A stretch of DNA of 64,000 nt, from assembly GCA_933207985.1 (NCBI GenBank), contig OW240913.1, forward strand, positions 98,739,265 through 98,803,264. The letters run 5' to 3'. The notes below the pieces were generated by a model. That model worked only from the letters and a program-made list of their open reading frames with translations. It was not told the origin of the DNA and searched no databases. The DNA comes from Pelobates cultripes (Eukaryota; Chordata; Amphibia; Anura; Pelobatidae). The position numbers and the translations under genes were made by a program. This document shows, piece by piece, positions 32,511-45,484 of this stretch (position 1 is its first letter; every line of letters starts with the position of its first letter).

Positions 32511-34344
32511 TTTTTTATAAACATAGCAGTTTCGGAGAATGTATGGAAAAATGTGGTCGTAGCAAGCTTAAAAAGACTCTGTAAAGGGGTTATGGCCTAT
32601 TGACTCCAAGAAAGACCAGTGTCAGATTCACTGGATAGTCATTAAATTTATGAATGATTATGAAAATTCTAATAAAATATTATAATATGTGAATGTAAAC
32701 TACATGATGCCAATATATTCTGTATAGAGATTTATGTATATATGCAATAATAAGAGTCTGGTATATAATCCAAGGTTTGGATTTTGTTGAAAATAATTTT
32801 GTTTACAACTTTGGATATTTTGGCTCTTTAAAGCAATCAGAGAGTAGAAAAGGACTTCTCTTTCTGCACTTTAAGAATGTGAATGATTCTGTCTGTTGTG
32901 GCTGACTGTGCTTGACTATATTTCAGATAAATCAAATTGTATTTAGAAGATTAATTTGGAGTGAGCTGACTTTGTAGAAATGTTTACAATATTTGGTTAA
33001 GCAGAAAATGTATTAGTATTAGTAAATAATTATTTAATTGTGTTATTGATTTCTTTTATGGAAATAGGGATGTTAAGAATGCCACCTTGTCAGTCGGACT
33101 GTCATGGAAATAATGTGGTTTTTAAATATACATTTCTCTTCATTGACTTATCTGATTATCCAGAAAATTCCAAAAAGAAAGGTGATATTTTGATGATTAA
33201 TGGCTACATTCGAAATATTTAGTTTACAAATCACGTTTTTTCTGTGATGTCCACAGAATAAGACAAATCTCCTTTTTTGAAACTTAAATTATATGAATAA
33301 AATACTTAATAAGTTACAAAATATGATTATTTGTGATTATTTCCCAGTAGGGGAAGTATGCACATGCCTAGAAGAACATGTCCTGGAGGGGGCATTCATT
33401 TACAGCACTTATAATGGGCCTTTTTGGAGACTAAATTATCTGGTGTGAAATGATAACTACCAAGAGCCTTGGCTGTAAAACTTGAGGATGTAAAATGCTG
33501 TCTTAGCTCCTCCAGTGTACATGTGTAAAATTGGACAATAAGTGGAAGGGATCACTTCTCATCACTTCTCTAACAACCTATCCCACAGGAAATGTAAACG
33601 TGAGTACTTTGCAAATAAGCCTTACAACTCCAAATCCTCCATGAAGGAGCTCTCCATTACACCTATCACCACATCCTTGTGTTAAAAATTATATATGAAT
33701 AACTATAGGTGTTTATTACAACAGATCTGCTAAAAAAATGTTCTAGATTTACTGCACATTTCATTCAATGGTAAAAATGGCATCATATTTAACTACTTCT
33801 TACTTTATTTCTGACAGTTTCTAATTGACTGATGGCCTTGAACTTGAATTTTGTATCTAGTGATCTTCCACCAAGGATTTCAAACCAAGCATATCAAAAA
33901 GCCTGCATTCAAGATTCATTGGGTTCTCTTAATTGAATCTGAGCTGTGATTAGTTAATTAACAAGCAACAAAATAGGCAAAAATAGCAGAATTTAAAAAA
34001 AGTTTCAGATGTTTTCATACCTGGCTATGAAGGATTTTAACTTTGTAAATCAGTTTTCATCTCCCTCAAATTAATTTAATGAAAATGTCTACAGTTTATT
34101 ACCAGTGCTAAAGTTCAGCATTGCTGGTTGACATTTTGATACTCTTGCACGATTACATGATTATGACCGTATCCGTCACTATCTTTTTATCTGTTATCAC
34201 TTGTATTTTTTTACTGGACATTGTTTGGATTTCAGTCTTGGCCCTTGCACTTCACCAAATGACTTCTGATGCTACAGCCTGTGTCTGCCATAATATCATT
34301 GCAATGATACAGATTATAGGTTTCTTGTCAATAGCCTCATATGT
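32511..34344. other. AT-rich DNA, no recognised gene
   Basis: Only short random open frames are present. I see no repeat boundary I can defend. Confidence 0.45.
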
Positions 34345-34474
34345 GGGATAGACATAAGGATATCCTAAGTATAAGATAAGGCCAGGGACTAATGAAAGTA
34401 TTTAGAAAATTGGGTAGACTAGAGGGGATGAATGGTTCTTATCTGCCGTCACATTCTATGTTTCTATGTTTCTA
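34345..34474 (+). mobile_element. LINE 3' end with TTCTATG tail, 5'-truncated
   Basis: It shares AGATAAGGC..AGGGACTAATGAAAG and the ATGGTTCTTATCTGCCGTC block with 62290-62395, ending in short TTCTATG repeats. A short microsatellite-like 3' tail is typical of CR1/L2-like LINEs. This copy keeps only about 130 bp. Confidence 0.65.
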
Positions 34475-35122
34475 ATGTCCAAGGAGCTCAATACTTAAAA
34501 ATATCTTGAACATGAAAAAAATAACATTTACTGTAGAATGTATGAGGCATTAAAGCAATAAGTAAAATTATGTTTCAGTTCTTAAAATCTCAAAAGGGCA
34601 ATTGGAAACAATTCATGTTTCCATTTTTTTAAATATGTAGAGTCCTTTTTACAGTTGGTGTTCCAAATTGGTCTGTGTAATACAAAATTATATCTTAATT
34701 GAATAATACAGTGATGTCATTTCTGTAATGCTTTGTGAAGACATTTAAGATTTTTTATATTTTTATATTTACATTTAATGTGTAAATCTTTGTCATCTGT
34801 GGAAATCCTACCTCTCTACCCCCAGTATTTCTCCACCAAAGAAGACTCTTTAAGTCTACACTAGCTAAACATTTCTTCACATCATTACCCTGTCCAATAT
34901 TTATGATTTTGAAACCCAGTCCACACACTTACTAGTTATACATTTTGCATTTTTAAGTCATCAAATAAGAGGTGTTAGTAGATAGCCTAACAATGTCTTT
35001 GTCTTGATGGAAAGTCCCTGCTATGGTCACTGCAGAAGAAGCCTCTACATGTCTTCATGTGGAGCTCTACATGAGATGCTTTTATTTTACTTTTCTGTCA
35101 TGGAGAAATGTTCCAGATGTAA

Positions 35123-35185
35123 ATATCTAAATTATTATTATTATTATTATTTAAATAGCACCAGCACATTTTGTAGCACTGTACA
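35123..35185 (+). repeat. ATT microsatellite with SINE-like AGCACCAGCA block
   Basis: Seven ATT units lead into TTTAAATAGCACCAGCACATTTTGTAGCACTGTACAATG-like sequence. It matches in layout the copy at 48005-48060 and is a truncated interspersed repeat common in frogs. Confidence 0.55.
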
Positions 35186-36593
35186 ATGTGAGGATGGGCT
35201 GTTAGACAGCAAACTTTCATGATAGCCTTAATTTAAAAGAGGCATATTCAGACCTAACATAGCTCGTTCACAACTTATTTTGCCCAGCTATAACACATCT
35301 TACATATATTTCAGCACTTCTATGTTTCTGTTGTTTCAATTTATGTTTTGTATTGGTACGAAAGCTGGTGTGAAATGTTTAGCTAGATAATATTTAATGT
35401 AATAAATGCATTTGCTTTATTAAATAAGTGTCATATGTATAGACTGACTTAGCAGGTAATAGTTTAAAAATTCTCACCAAATCCTGTTGGAGAAAAAATT
35501 TTGCACCAGATATATATTCAAAATATTACAGTTTTCTGTTGCCAAATTATACATCCTATGAATCCTTTGGGTGATCATCATGTAAATAGACCCCCAGAAA
35601 AACAATATTCAATAAAATCTGATTTAAAACTGTGTGCAGCAGAATGTTAAAAATACTGCTAAGAATGTAGGACTTGGACCTGAGGGAGGGTTATCTATTG
35701 TAATATTAATCACAGGGGGAACTACTAGGCAGATAGATAAATGATCAAAAGATGTATGCATTGTATTTGCTGAATTCTCATCATTATGCCATATTATACT
35801 TATAAATATCAACTAGGTCATTATTGTGGCTCTGGGCAGAAGTTCTAAATATCAGAAAGTAGACACAGTGCAAGATGATTGTCAATGCAAAATTATCATG
35901 AGACATCCCTTTATAGCTGCATTAAATATGAATAAAAGAAGTCAAAAAGAAAAAGAAAGAAAAGTTAAATTTTGTGACAGCTATGGTGTTCTGTAAATGC
36001 AAAGTAAAAAGGTTAAAAAGTTCATAGAAATATTGCAATTCTTGGATATATCTTGATATTTGCTTGTGCAGAACATGTTCAAATCAATAAGCATCCCAAA
36101 CTATTGTCTAATGTTTGAAAGATGCGAAGGCCTCCAAGAGTAACCTAGAGACACTTGGAAGGAATAATTATGATTTGTTTTTTTTTGTTATAAACCTCAA
36201 GAATTTTAAGTTATTCTAACTATGAGACAGACATGCTATGTTTGTCCATTTTAATTTAGAAATAAATTCTGGCTCCAGTTTTCATGATGGTGATCATTAG
36301 AATTTTGCTGATATTTGTGCACTGCTTTTCTACAGATCAGACTGTGTGAATATAGTGATAACCTCTCTAAGTTTGTCATTATTTTTTTTTAATTTGCTTA
36401 TATAATTAAAATGTATGTTAATTTGTGTTGCAATGTGCAAAATGTAATTTACCAGTAACTATAGTTTCTATGGACTTTTTGAACTTGTTGATACTGCACT
36501 CATAGTGGTGTAGTGGTCTATTTCTTAATAGTCAAATAAAAAATAAAATCATGTCTGTCATATTTATAATCAATCTTAGTTGTCCAACAGGAT

Positions 36594-36653
36594 TTATTAT
36601 TATTATTATTACTATTACTATTACTATTAATAATAATAATAATAATAATAGTA
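36594..36653. repeat. ATT/ACT/AAT trinucleotide microsatellite
   Basis: About twenty units, with ATT passing to ACT and then to AAT. Confidence 0.9.
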
Positions 36654-37168
36654 CATTTTACTAAAACATATATATGTATTTTTTGGTAGTTTTTAAGAAT
36701 GTTATAGAAGGGGGTATAGAAGTTAAACAAAAGTGTTTTTTTTTTTTTTAAATAATAATTTTAAACTGTCTAAACATATTTGCTAACCTTTCCACAATAG
36801 TACTACAAACCATTAATCTCTAAATCCTCAAACTTCAATCATATCTTTCTCTGCGGATTTACACCTTCCAACCCACATGTAGAATAGTGCTTAGATGCAA
36901 CATACATTTAAAGGATCTCTTTCAGTATCCAGCGATACAGTTATTTTCTGTAGCATGAAAGAAGATTTTTTGTGTTGAGCTAAAATCACAGCCCAGGTGT
37001 ATTGATACCATCTCCCTTCTTTTTTGCTACCTAGTGCCCTCTGCCCTTTATTTATCCATCCCCTGCTTCTTACTATGCAGCAAAATGCTTTGCATTTCTT
37101 GCTAAATTATTTTTTTAGTTCATATTGTAATTTTACATATGGACATTCTGTTGTCTGTTTTTATAAAA

Positions 37169-37218
37169 CTTGATTGGCTAAAGCCACGTACCACTTGATT
37201 GGCTAAAGCCACGTACCA
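37169..37218 (+). repeat. 25-bp direct duplication
   Basis: The unit CTTGATTGGCTAAAGCCACG plus TACCA occurs twice in direct succession (the second from 37194). Each copy carries an inverted CCAAT motif. Confidence 0.85.
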
Positions 37219-39299
37219 TTTTAGAGCACCTGGTATGCATTAAAAGGAGCCGTAGAGTTAAAAATCTTCTGCTTATAACTGTATAGATATCGTATATGAT
37301 TTTCACTTCCTCTGTTTATTTCCTATGTATTTTTTTGTAAACTACTGACAAATTAAAAATTACCAAATGTTCTAGAGCACAAGTACAATCCTCTATAGCC
37401 TTGAAAGAAAATCAGAGTCACCTAACTATAATAAAAATGCCATCATTATCCATTTTAATCCTGCCATACATGCATTCGCTCTAATGATACTTTGATGGTT
37501 ATTTGTATGAGCACAATAAATCAGCAAGATAAAGTGACATTAAGGATTTCTTTCCTTGTAGAGTTGTGTCACTGCTAAGAGTATTGCAACTAAACAGAAA
37601 CATTAATACTATTCTCTGTGGTTCATAAAGGTTAACTGCCCTTAAAATTCTCTTTCAATTCACCTACCAGGAGTATTTTTGAGTTGTATTTATTATAAAT
37701 CGTTTTCATTGTGTTAAATTACAAGCCTGAAAAAAAAGAAAAGAATTTCAATTGTTATTCTGTTTTATGCAAGACCAATAATTATGTAGGCTAAGGGAAA
37801 TAATGGAATCTAACTATTCAAATTATTTGTGACATTTTTTTGTTAGGTGTATTTTACCTTTTATTTTTATAAGTACAAGTTATGTTTTAGTAATTACATA
37901 TTAAGACATGCAGGTTATTTTTCAGTGACATAAACCGAGTTTAAAATTGGACATTCTAAATTTTTATTGCTAACATAATTTAACATATGACAGCAACAAA
38001 AGTGTTTACATTTTCTCCTTAAATGGAAAGTAAAAGTTTATTGTAGTAATACCTCATATTGCCCTACTTTGGAAAATTGTCTTTAGGCTCAAGGGTACTG
38101 ATGAGAACATTCATGTTTGTAAATTCGATACAAAACTTTCATTTTGCTACTGTGGGATAAATTGGTATTCAGAGACTATAAACCCTTGTGCTTGAACATT
38201 TTTCTGTAGACATCTTTTAACATTAGTGTTTTGCAATGCATTCAATTGCTACGTTTTAGTTAAATGCATTAACAATAGTGTTAATGAAGTGTAAGAAATT
38301 CCATTTAAAGATATACTTGTGTACTGAAAAGGTTGACAAGAGCAACAATGTTAGTTGTTCAGAAAATATGTTCACCAACCAGATAAATGGAGCAATATCT
38401 CAGGAACACTTCCTGCTAGACAATCTCTACAAAATCAATGGATAATCCAAAAGGGATTTAACAAACTGGACACATAGTCTATTTCTAAATGTCTGTGGCA
38501 TTAAGAATAGTGTGCCCTACAGATAGGAACCTATGTAATTACCTGAGCCTTCACCACCGTATATTCATTATTTGTTCACACTGAAACACTAATTTTGGAT
38601 TTTAATAGTGAATTGAGTCCACCTAAAATTTGAATAGTAAACCCTATTTACTGTATACAAATGTATAATTAATAGTCACTTATTAGTTAAATTTCAAAAC
38701 TTAAGCTTACCTATTCTTATTTGTGCATTATTTTTATAATTATATAGATAACACATTAAGGTTTATGAAAAAAATATAAATTAAAAAACAAACAAACTGA
38801 TTGCTCTTTATTTGATCAAAACCTACAATTTCAGCTTCTCACCAAACAAGTGACATGCCAATCATTATGCTATATTGTTTAACACACTGGTGGTAATTTG
38901 TAATAATTTTACCAAATTAATTTAGGGGGACCCAGAACATGCATTTTGTAAGCTTATAAAATGTAAAATTTATTTTTAAGTGTGTACTGAACCTTAATCT
39001 GTAATAAAAAAATTATATATAGCAGCATCTGGTGAATTCATTCCATTTCAAGAGTTTAAAAATCTACCTCACTAATGTTTTTCAAATAATACATTCATTC
39101 TGTTTATGTTTTCACTTTATTATTCTATTGTGCTGTCTTCAGCAAGAAAATAATCACATCCCTTTGTACACAGAGTAGAAGCATATCAGTATCTTATACA
39201 CTTGGGCATGCTATGCCTAAAAGTTGGAATTTGTTTGTATGAAATATCTGTGTAAGATTGGAGGATGTTGTTTACATGTTGTGTTGGTGTTTGATTGCT

Positions 39300-39864
39300 T
39301 GGATATATGCATATACACTGCTACATACATACTTACACAGGTATACATACACATTAACATACAGATACACATATATTCATATACATTATGCACACCTTGG
39401 AACATGCAGACACTCTGACACACAGACGCATACAAACACAGATACACCTTGACACACAGAAACACACCCATACATACCGACACACACTGACACATGCACA
39501 CAGATACAAAAAACACACACATATGCATGCCACACCCTGTATCACAGATACACACTGACATAAACACACAACCTGACACACAGATATACACCCATACATA
39601 TCGACAAACGCACTGACACATGCACACATCCATTTTCACACACTGACACACACACACCTTGACACAGACACACACACATGCACATTCTTGCACACAGATA
39701 CACACACACATATACACGCCACTTATTGACATAAACACAGAACCTGACACACAGATACACACACCCAAACATACCGACAAACACACTGACACATGCACAC
39801 ATCCTGGCACACAGATCCACACACTGACACACCTTGACACAGATACACACACACACAAATGTTA
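39300..39864 (+). repeat. CA-rich minisatellite with longer periodicity
   Basis: ACACA/GACAC-rich sequence in which a block with CATACATACCGACA...CTGACACATGCACACA recurs near 39471, 39593 and 39765. Irregular higher-order units of roughly 120-170 bp are thus layered on the dinucleotide repeat. Long open frames on both strands, rich in Cys/Val or Thr/His, are by-products of the repeat. Confidence 0.85.
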
Positions 39865-39968
39865 TAATTTTTATATTTGCAGCCACCCATACTTTTTTTG
39901 TCAAGCAGGGTTATGCACACTTGAGTGTTATGTCACAAGAGGTTTGAATTTGGAACTCAACTGCAGCT

Positions 39969-40541
39969 TGTAAAATTCCTTAATTATAATGGCAAAAAGG
40001 GAGAGAAATCCTTTAAATTAATAAGGTTACTGTAGCTTTAAAGCAGAGTGGTGGTTGCAGGCAGTTAGTTGGAAAGATAAGGCATTAATGATTGCAATAG
40101 TATTTTAGTAGATGCAGGTTATAGCAAGCAGGTAACAGTTCATTAACAAAGTAAACAATCAGAGATAGCAGTAAATTGTATACCTCTGATTGTTGGGAGT
40201 TGTCCTCCAAGAAACTGAATAAATTGAGTCCGAAAGATGTTTAACATTAAACAGTCCGGTTTCCAGGAAACAAGGAGTGATCAGGTAAATCCAATACACG
40301 GTCCGTGGTCAGAGGGAAATTAGAAGGCAGAAGTCCGTTTGAACAGTCCAAGGTTCGGTACACGTTAATGACGAAGAAAAGCTTAGCTGGCTTTGATTGC
40401 GGAAGTAACAACCAGAAATCACCAAACACTTTGAATCTGGCGCGGTCTCTCTATAAAGTGTGAGAGAGACGCGTCAGGGGGCGGAGCCGGTTCCGCATAA
40501 CAGAAATGCCAGAACGGAGCCGAAAAAGATAAGTCCTGACA
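39969..40541 (-). mobile_element. Possible Ty3/gypsy-type LTR
   Basis: On the minus strand it would begin TGTCAGGACTTATC at 40541 and end TTTTACA at 39969. It has a GC-rich GGGGGCGGAGCC element and a TTTATAG box inside GAGAGAC repeats. TG...CA ends and a CpG-rich U3 fit frog gypsy LTRs. I find no matching 5-bp duplication, so the outer boundary on the left is uncertain. Confidence 0.4.
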
Positions 40542-40989
40542 CTTGACAAGATAATACAGTATCAATTTTCATTCAAATACAAAACTTTCTGTCTAGCATT
40601 TATCCAATCAATTTTGCAACATAGTATCACCTTAAAAGAAGGAGATAGTGTACTTGATACTGTTATTGTATGAAGCCAAATATAACTCATGTTAAAAATC
40701 CTTACTTGGGCAAAAGTGAGACTAGCACCATGCTCTCTACAGAATGCCAAACTATAAAGTTCCTGGATCTTCCACACCATGAGCACTCTAGATGTACTTT
40801 AATGCATTTTGCCAGACTTTCAGAATTAAGCTTAGCATTCTGCTGAGACTTTGATACTATTCTGGGACGCAGAGGCTGCTGGACAGTGTGTAGTACTGAG
40901 AGAGGGTAAGACATACTTTGTCCACATCACCTGATCATCATCATTGAGCTTAACGATAAGTCTCACTTTTGCCTAAAAATACTAAAGGA

Positions 40990-42790
40990 GTTGTATTACT
41001 TTTTTTATTTTTATAGTTCTTTATTTTTGTTGTGCAGGTAGGTACATATCAATGTCAAAAACCACAACAGTGTACAATGATGTAGACAGGTTAGACTGTG
41101 CCATGAGTAGTTGCACATTTTTCATTTATAAATAAGCTTAACCCCTTAAGGACACATGAGATGAGTGACATGTCATGATTCCCTTTTATTCCAGAAGTTT
41201 AGTCCTTAAGGGGTTAATGTATTTGATGAGACTCGGCTGTGTAATTTAGTATGGGTATGAAGCAAGAGTGTGTTACAAGAGAGTAGTATGTGTTAAACAG
41301 GCTAGGTAAACGATATTAGATAGTAACTTGCTTGGCTGTCCTTTAGTTTAGACAAATGTACAACACAGTTAGTATAATGTCTGGTATAGTATAATAGAAT
41401 GGTGTATATACATAGAGTGTGTGTTATGATAAAAGCTTTTGAGGTGAGCCTTTGCAATGTTACTAGTGAGGTGAACCCCTGGATTGCCCCAACAAAGCGT
41501 GGAGTGTACGTAGATAGAGGCATGCAAATAGAAAATCAACTATAACATAACATAAAAGTAACAGCATCGTCAGCACGGGTAAAGAAGGGAAGCATAAGGA
41601 AATGTGTCCTTGAGAATGCGGGTGATGTGCACAGGGTAATATGGTGATATCAGCCAATGCCTTGGCTCAGCTCTTTGGGAGAGTCTCTGGGAGTTGCTGT
41701 ATAAGGTAGGTAAGCCAGGGTGTTATCTCTCTCACTCCGGGCCTTAGAGGGGGCCTGCGTCTGGGATCCATGGCACCAGGCTATGTGATGTAGCAAGTCC
41801 CTCCCTACCGGGAGACTGTGGAGGCCTTGAGTGGTCTGCCTCTAGGTGCGGGTGCCGTGGCTCTGCCATTATGGAACGTGCTTCGCGGCTGTAAATCTAG
41901 TGTTAATTCTGTATCTCAGTGGCTGCTGGGAGCTGTTCTCAGTGTAGGGGCCCGGTGTTGCCACCATTTTAAGGCCTCGCGCCCTGCCATCTCCTTACAC
42001 GATTCGGTGGTGCTGTGCTCTTACGGGGCCTGTTCCGAATAACTGCTCGCCGATGATGTAGTCTTGGGCACTTTGTCTTGGTTGCTCTGGTGGCCCTGAG
42101 AGCTGATTTTGGGCTGCCGCTGCTGTTAGTGAAGGTCCAGGAGCCTAGTCTTGAGATGGCACCTCTTAGACGCCGGCCTTTCATGCGTGTGGAGCCTGTG
42201 GGAGTTTCTACATCCCGCCATGTGACCGCCTGTGCCGGGCTTTGTAGCTTACCCTCTGGCTAGGTCTCTGGGTCGGAAGGTTGCATACAGTTCTCTAGTT
42301 TTTCCCAGAAGGAGTTGAAAATTGTGGCTAGTTGGAGCTCTGCTTCTGTCCTGGCGTTGAACAGGGTGTGGGAGGCCTCAGACAGTTTATATGCCTCACC
42401 AGGATCATTGTGTCTGTGTTGCGGTCTCACCACCTAGCTGGGTGATCGAGTGGGGGTGGACTGGGATAACACTAGCCGGTCCTGGGGGAGGGGGGATGAG
42501 GGTCCAGAGTCATGTACCTGGTTGGTCGAAGCAGCAGGAAAGCGGCCGTCTTCCCCATGCCCTCCATGTTGGTGGGTCTCATCGTGATTTCGGGTGCGCC
42601 TTTGTTATATTGTCACTTGGGTGATGTCTGTGCATGCGCCCCGGTATTTCCTGTCACTTGGTGGCTTTTGTGTGCCATTGTAGTGCCGTTTTGGTGTCTG
42701 GAATCCGTTTTTTTGCCCCAAATAGCAGGAGCTGGTGAGGCAAGCGTCCTCTCAGCTCAGCGGTCAGGCCCCGCCCTCCCCCAAGGAGTT
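40990..42790 (-). mobile_element. GC-rich retroelement-like block, probably L1-type, reverse orientation
   Basis: The left end (40996-41060) looks like the reverse of a LINE poly-A tail (TTTTTATTTTTATAG, then a TTGTTGTGCAGG stretch). From 41700 to 42780 the sequence is GC-rich with GCCATTTT/CCATGTTGG-type blocks like those in 5' regions of frog L1-type elements. Layout and composition resemble 48560-49870. No intact ORF is present. The class is a guess. Confidence 0.35.
41138..41217. mobile_element. piggyBac-type MITE, 80 bp, TTAA ends
   Basis: TTAACCCCTTAAGGAC at the left pairs with the right-end GTCCTTAAGGGGTTAA (one base difference inward). Outer TTAA is at 41138-41141 and 41214-41217. 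The CCTTAAGG core is shared with the terminus of the piggyBac element at 2191-2247. It interrupts the block that begins at 40990. Confidence 0.8.
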
Positions 42791-43168
42791 GTATTACAAA
42801 TACTAGAATTAAAAATAAGATGATACATCGGTCACACTAACAGATCAAATTAAGTAATTGGAATATTTAATGGTAGAGTTTACTGGATATTCTGAAGCTT
42901 CTAATTTTAAGATTAACATAAATAATTATTATGGGCTGTAATTTAACAACAGAGAAAAAAAAATGCAATTAAAACCAAATATGGCTTTGTATGGTCTAAA
43001 AAAGTAATAAACTATCTAGTGAAGGGAAAAAATCAAGCTTGTATGAATGGAGTTGGCAATTAATGAACACTCAAATATTAATGAACAAGGCAATGTAGAG
43101 ATAAAAAATCTGATTAAGAAATTAATATCACTGGAGTCCCCTGTACAAGAAATTGATATAATTTAGAT
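42791..43168. other. AT-rich DNA, no recognised gene
   Basis: No gene or repeat boundary seen. Confidence 0.45.
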
Positions 43169-43305
43169 CAGGCTTCCCCAAACTCCGGCCCTCCAGATGT
43201 TGCTGAACTACAACTCCCATGATTCTATTAATTAATTAGATAGGCTGAGAATTAAGGGAGTTGAAGTTCAGCCACATCTGGAGGGCCAGAGTTTGGGGAA
43301 GCCTG
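43169..43305. mobile_element. hAT-type MITE, 137 bp, with 8-bp TSD
   Basis: CAGGCTTCCCCAAACTC at the left pairs with GAGTTTGGGGAAGCCTG at the right, allowing one mismatch, with the TCCAGATG/CATCTGGA arms inside. The flanks ATTTAGAT (43161-43168) and GTTTAGAT (43306-43313) match at 7 of 8 bases, as expected for a hAT duplication. Confidence 0.88.
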
Positions 43306-45484
43306 GTTTAGATAGAGTAAAGGATAAAAGCCATAAGAACCCGCCGATCCACGTCGAGACACACACAATGCCATATATGTTGTTTTATAAATGTTTGTAC
43401 TTATATGTCTGATATAGGTTTAACTTATAGACGATCTAAATCAAATGAACTGAATTGTATGTTATATGTATGACAATTTAATAAAAAGAATTATATTTTA
43501 AAAAAAGTCTTAGGGTTTTTAACTTGTGTTGTATTAAGTTTAATAAAATAACAGTATTTTAATAACAGTTATAATGGACACTAAAGTGAAACTTTGTTGC
43601 AAAATTGATTGGATAAATGCTAAATAGACATCTGGATACAAAGTTACTTCCTATATTTATAAAAAGAATGACTCCTATATAGGACTGTGCTCATATGGAT
43701 AGGTTTTACTATATTGAATTATTATTTCTTTAATTTGGCATAGGATTAATTCGGAAGCGCTGTCATATGTATTTCTATTATACATTTTTGCTGGGTTCAT
43801 TTGGGAGAATCTTGTGGGTTTTGTTAATTGATTTTTTTAAATGAAATATTGCTTTTCATGATATAATATTATAATAACATTTGCGTTTCCTAGTGTTATG
43901 TTTTTTATGGGCAAAAATAGTATTTTTAAAGTCTTCAGGGTTAACATTTCCATCTTTTTCACTTTTAATGTAATGTTTTGGAGAAGTGTTGACACACTGT
44001 CTTTGGTTATGAGAATTTTTCTATCTATTTTTGCTGGCATCTCTGTATTTCACAAGCAGTGTTGATTTATATGACATATACTTTAAATGCCATTTTAATT
44101 ATTTCATTTTGTAGCTGACCTTTCTGTTAAATCACATTGACTTTAATTTTATTCTTTTATATTTGATTTCCAATTGTGTATGCTGATAAGTGTATTTTTA
44201 CAAAGTTAGATATCTCATATAAGTTCTGAATTTTTATTTTGACATCAGTTTTCTCCTGTCAATGGGATATGAATATGCCCTTAGCTTCCTGAAGCTGGCA
44301 TTTCTAATGTTAAGAATATTAGAGTACTAATATAAATTTGTTTTTTTCAATTTATCCAAAAGAACACAATTTCATGATTATTATTCCTAAGGTCTATACT
44401 TACTTGGTTGTTTGACAAAAAGCTCTACATTATAAGTTATTTCAAGATCCATACCAGGCAGAAATCTAATTTAGCTAGTGCCTTTACTTTTTTGAGTCAT
44501 GAAGGTTTAATTCACCTTTTTTTTTTAAATTGTGTTCCCTTAGTTGAACTACTTGTCCTGAAAGATGTCAGGCTATTGCAATGGATCTGAGCTTAACTTC
44601 TTAATTAGTTTTTTCTGTGATTCCCTTTGTTCATGACTGAGGCTGTTTTGGATTGTGTGTGTGTTTGTGTTTGTTCCATTGTAATTTTACACTTTCCTAT
44701 TAAGTGTATCCATAAACATTATCTATTGTCTTTTAAAGGACAGACAGGGTTTTGTTCTGATGCCCTATTTAAAAGGAAAATATAGTGCAAATATTGTACA
44801 TCTTCCAAGTACAGCACTACCCCAAAGGAACACTCTTACCAGTTTTCCTGACTGATATTTTCCAAGAGATTTTATTTAGGGAAGGGACACTGTCTGGCAT
44901 CTATCTTTGTGGCCAATTCTAAATCAGCAAAGCTAAACTAACCATGGCTTAAACAATAACTCTAAGCCTAGCTAGCATTCCCTTAGCCTTAAACTGCTAA
45001 TCAAATTGACTTCTATGCTGAGCAGTATGGTGATGGGCAATCACTATCATTGGCTCTCATCACCTTTGATATCAGCTAAGGCATGTAATCACTGTGATTA
45101 GCATTCAGGGTTATCACTCAGCCTGGAAGCTAATCTGCCTTTGTACAGAATTGCTTCACTTGTAATGCATCCAACACTAGCTCAGAACATGCCAATCTCT
45201 TTATGCACTGGGTAGAGTACATGCCTCAGACCATACTAAATTGATTGAGGTTTACAATCTCTTTAACATTCTGTTACACAGGGGTCGATCCAGAACCAAA
45301 TCTTGGGAGAGGCACTGGAGGTTTATTTTATTGTAGGTTTAAAAAAAAACAATCACTCATTTGCAACACGTAAGATTGTGTGTTTTTTTACTGCGGAGCT
45401 CTTGAATGTGATGTTAATTTTGTGTGGGTGCTTACTTTGTTCCACAGCAATAAAACTCACATACAGCACATTACTTTATCACAG
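43306..45484. other. AT-rich DNA, no recognised gene
   Basis: There are frequent stops in all frames and no motifs. Confidence 0.45.

Larger units (their letters stand above)
35186..39299. other. AT-rich DNA with microsatellites, no recognised gene
   Basis: It contains the ATT/ACT tract at 36594-36653 and a 25-bp tandem duplication at 37169-37218. Otherwise I see nothing. Confidence 0.45.

Noticed and set aside
39217..39858. 213-codon Cys/Val-rich open frame on the minus strand
   Set aside because: It is the reverse reading of the CA-rich minisatellite; composition is dictated by the repeat and overlapping frames are equally open.
39300..39864. CRISPR-like array
   Set aside because: Units are irregular, the spacers are themselves CA-rich, and the genome is a vertebrate.
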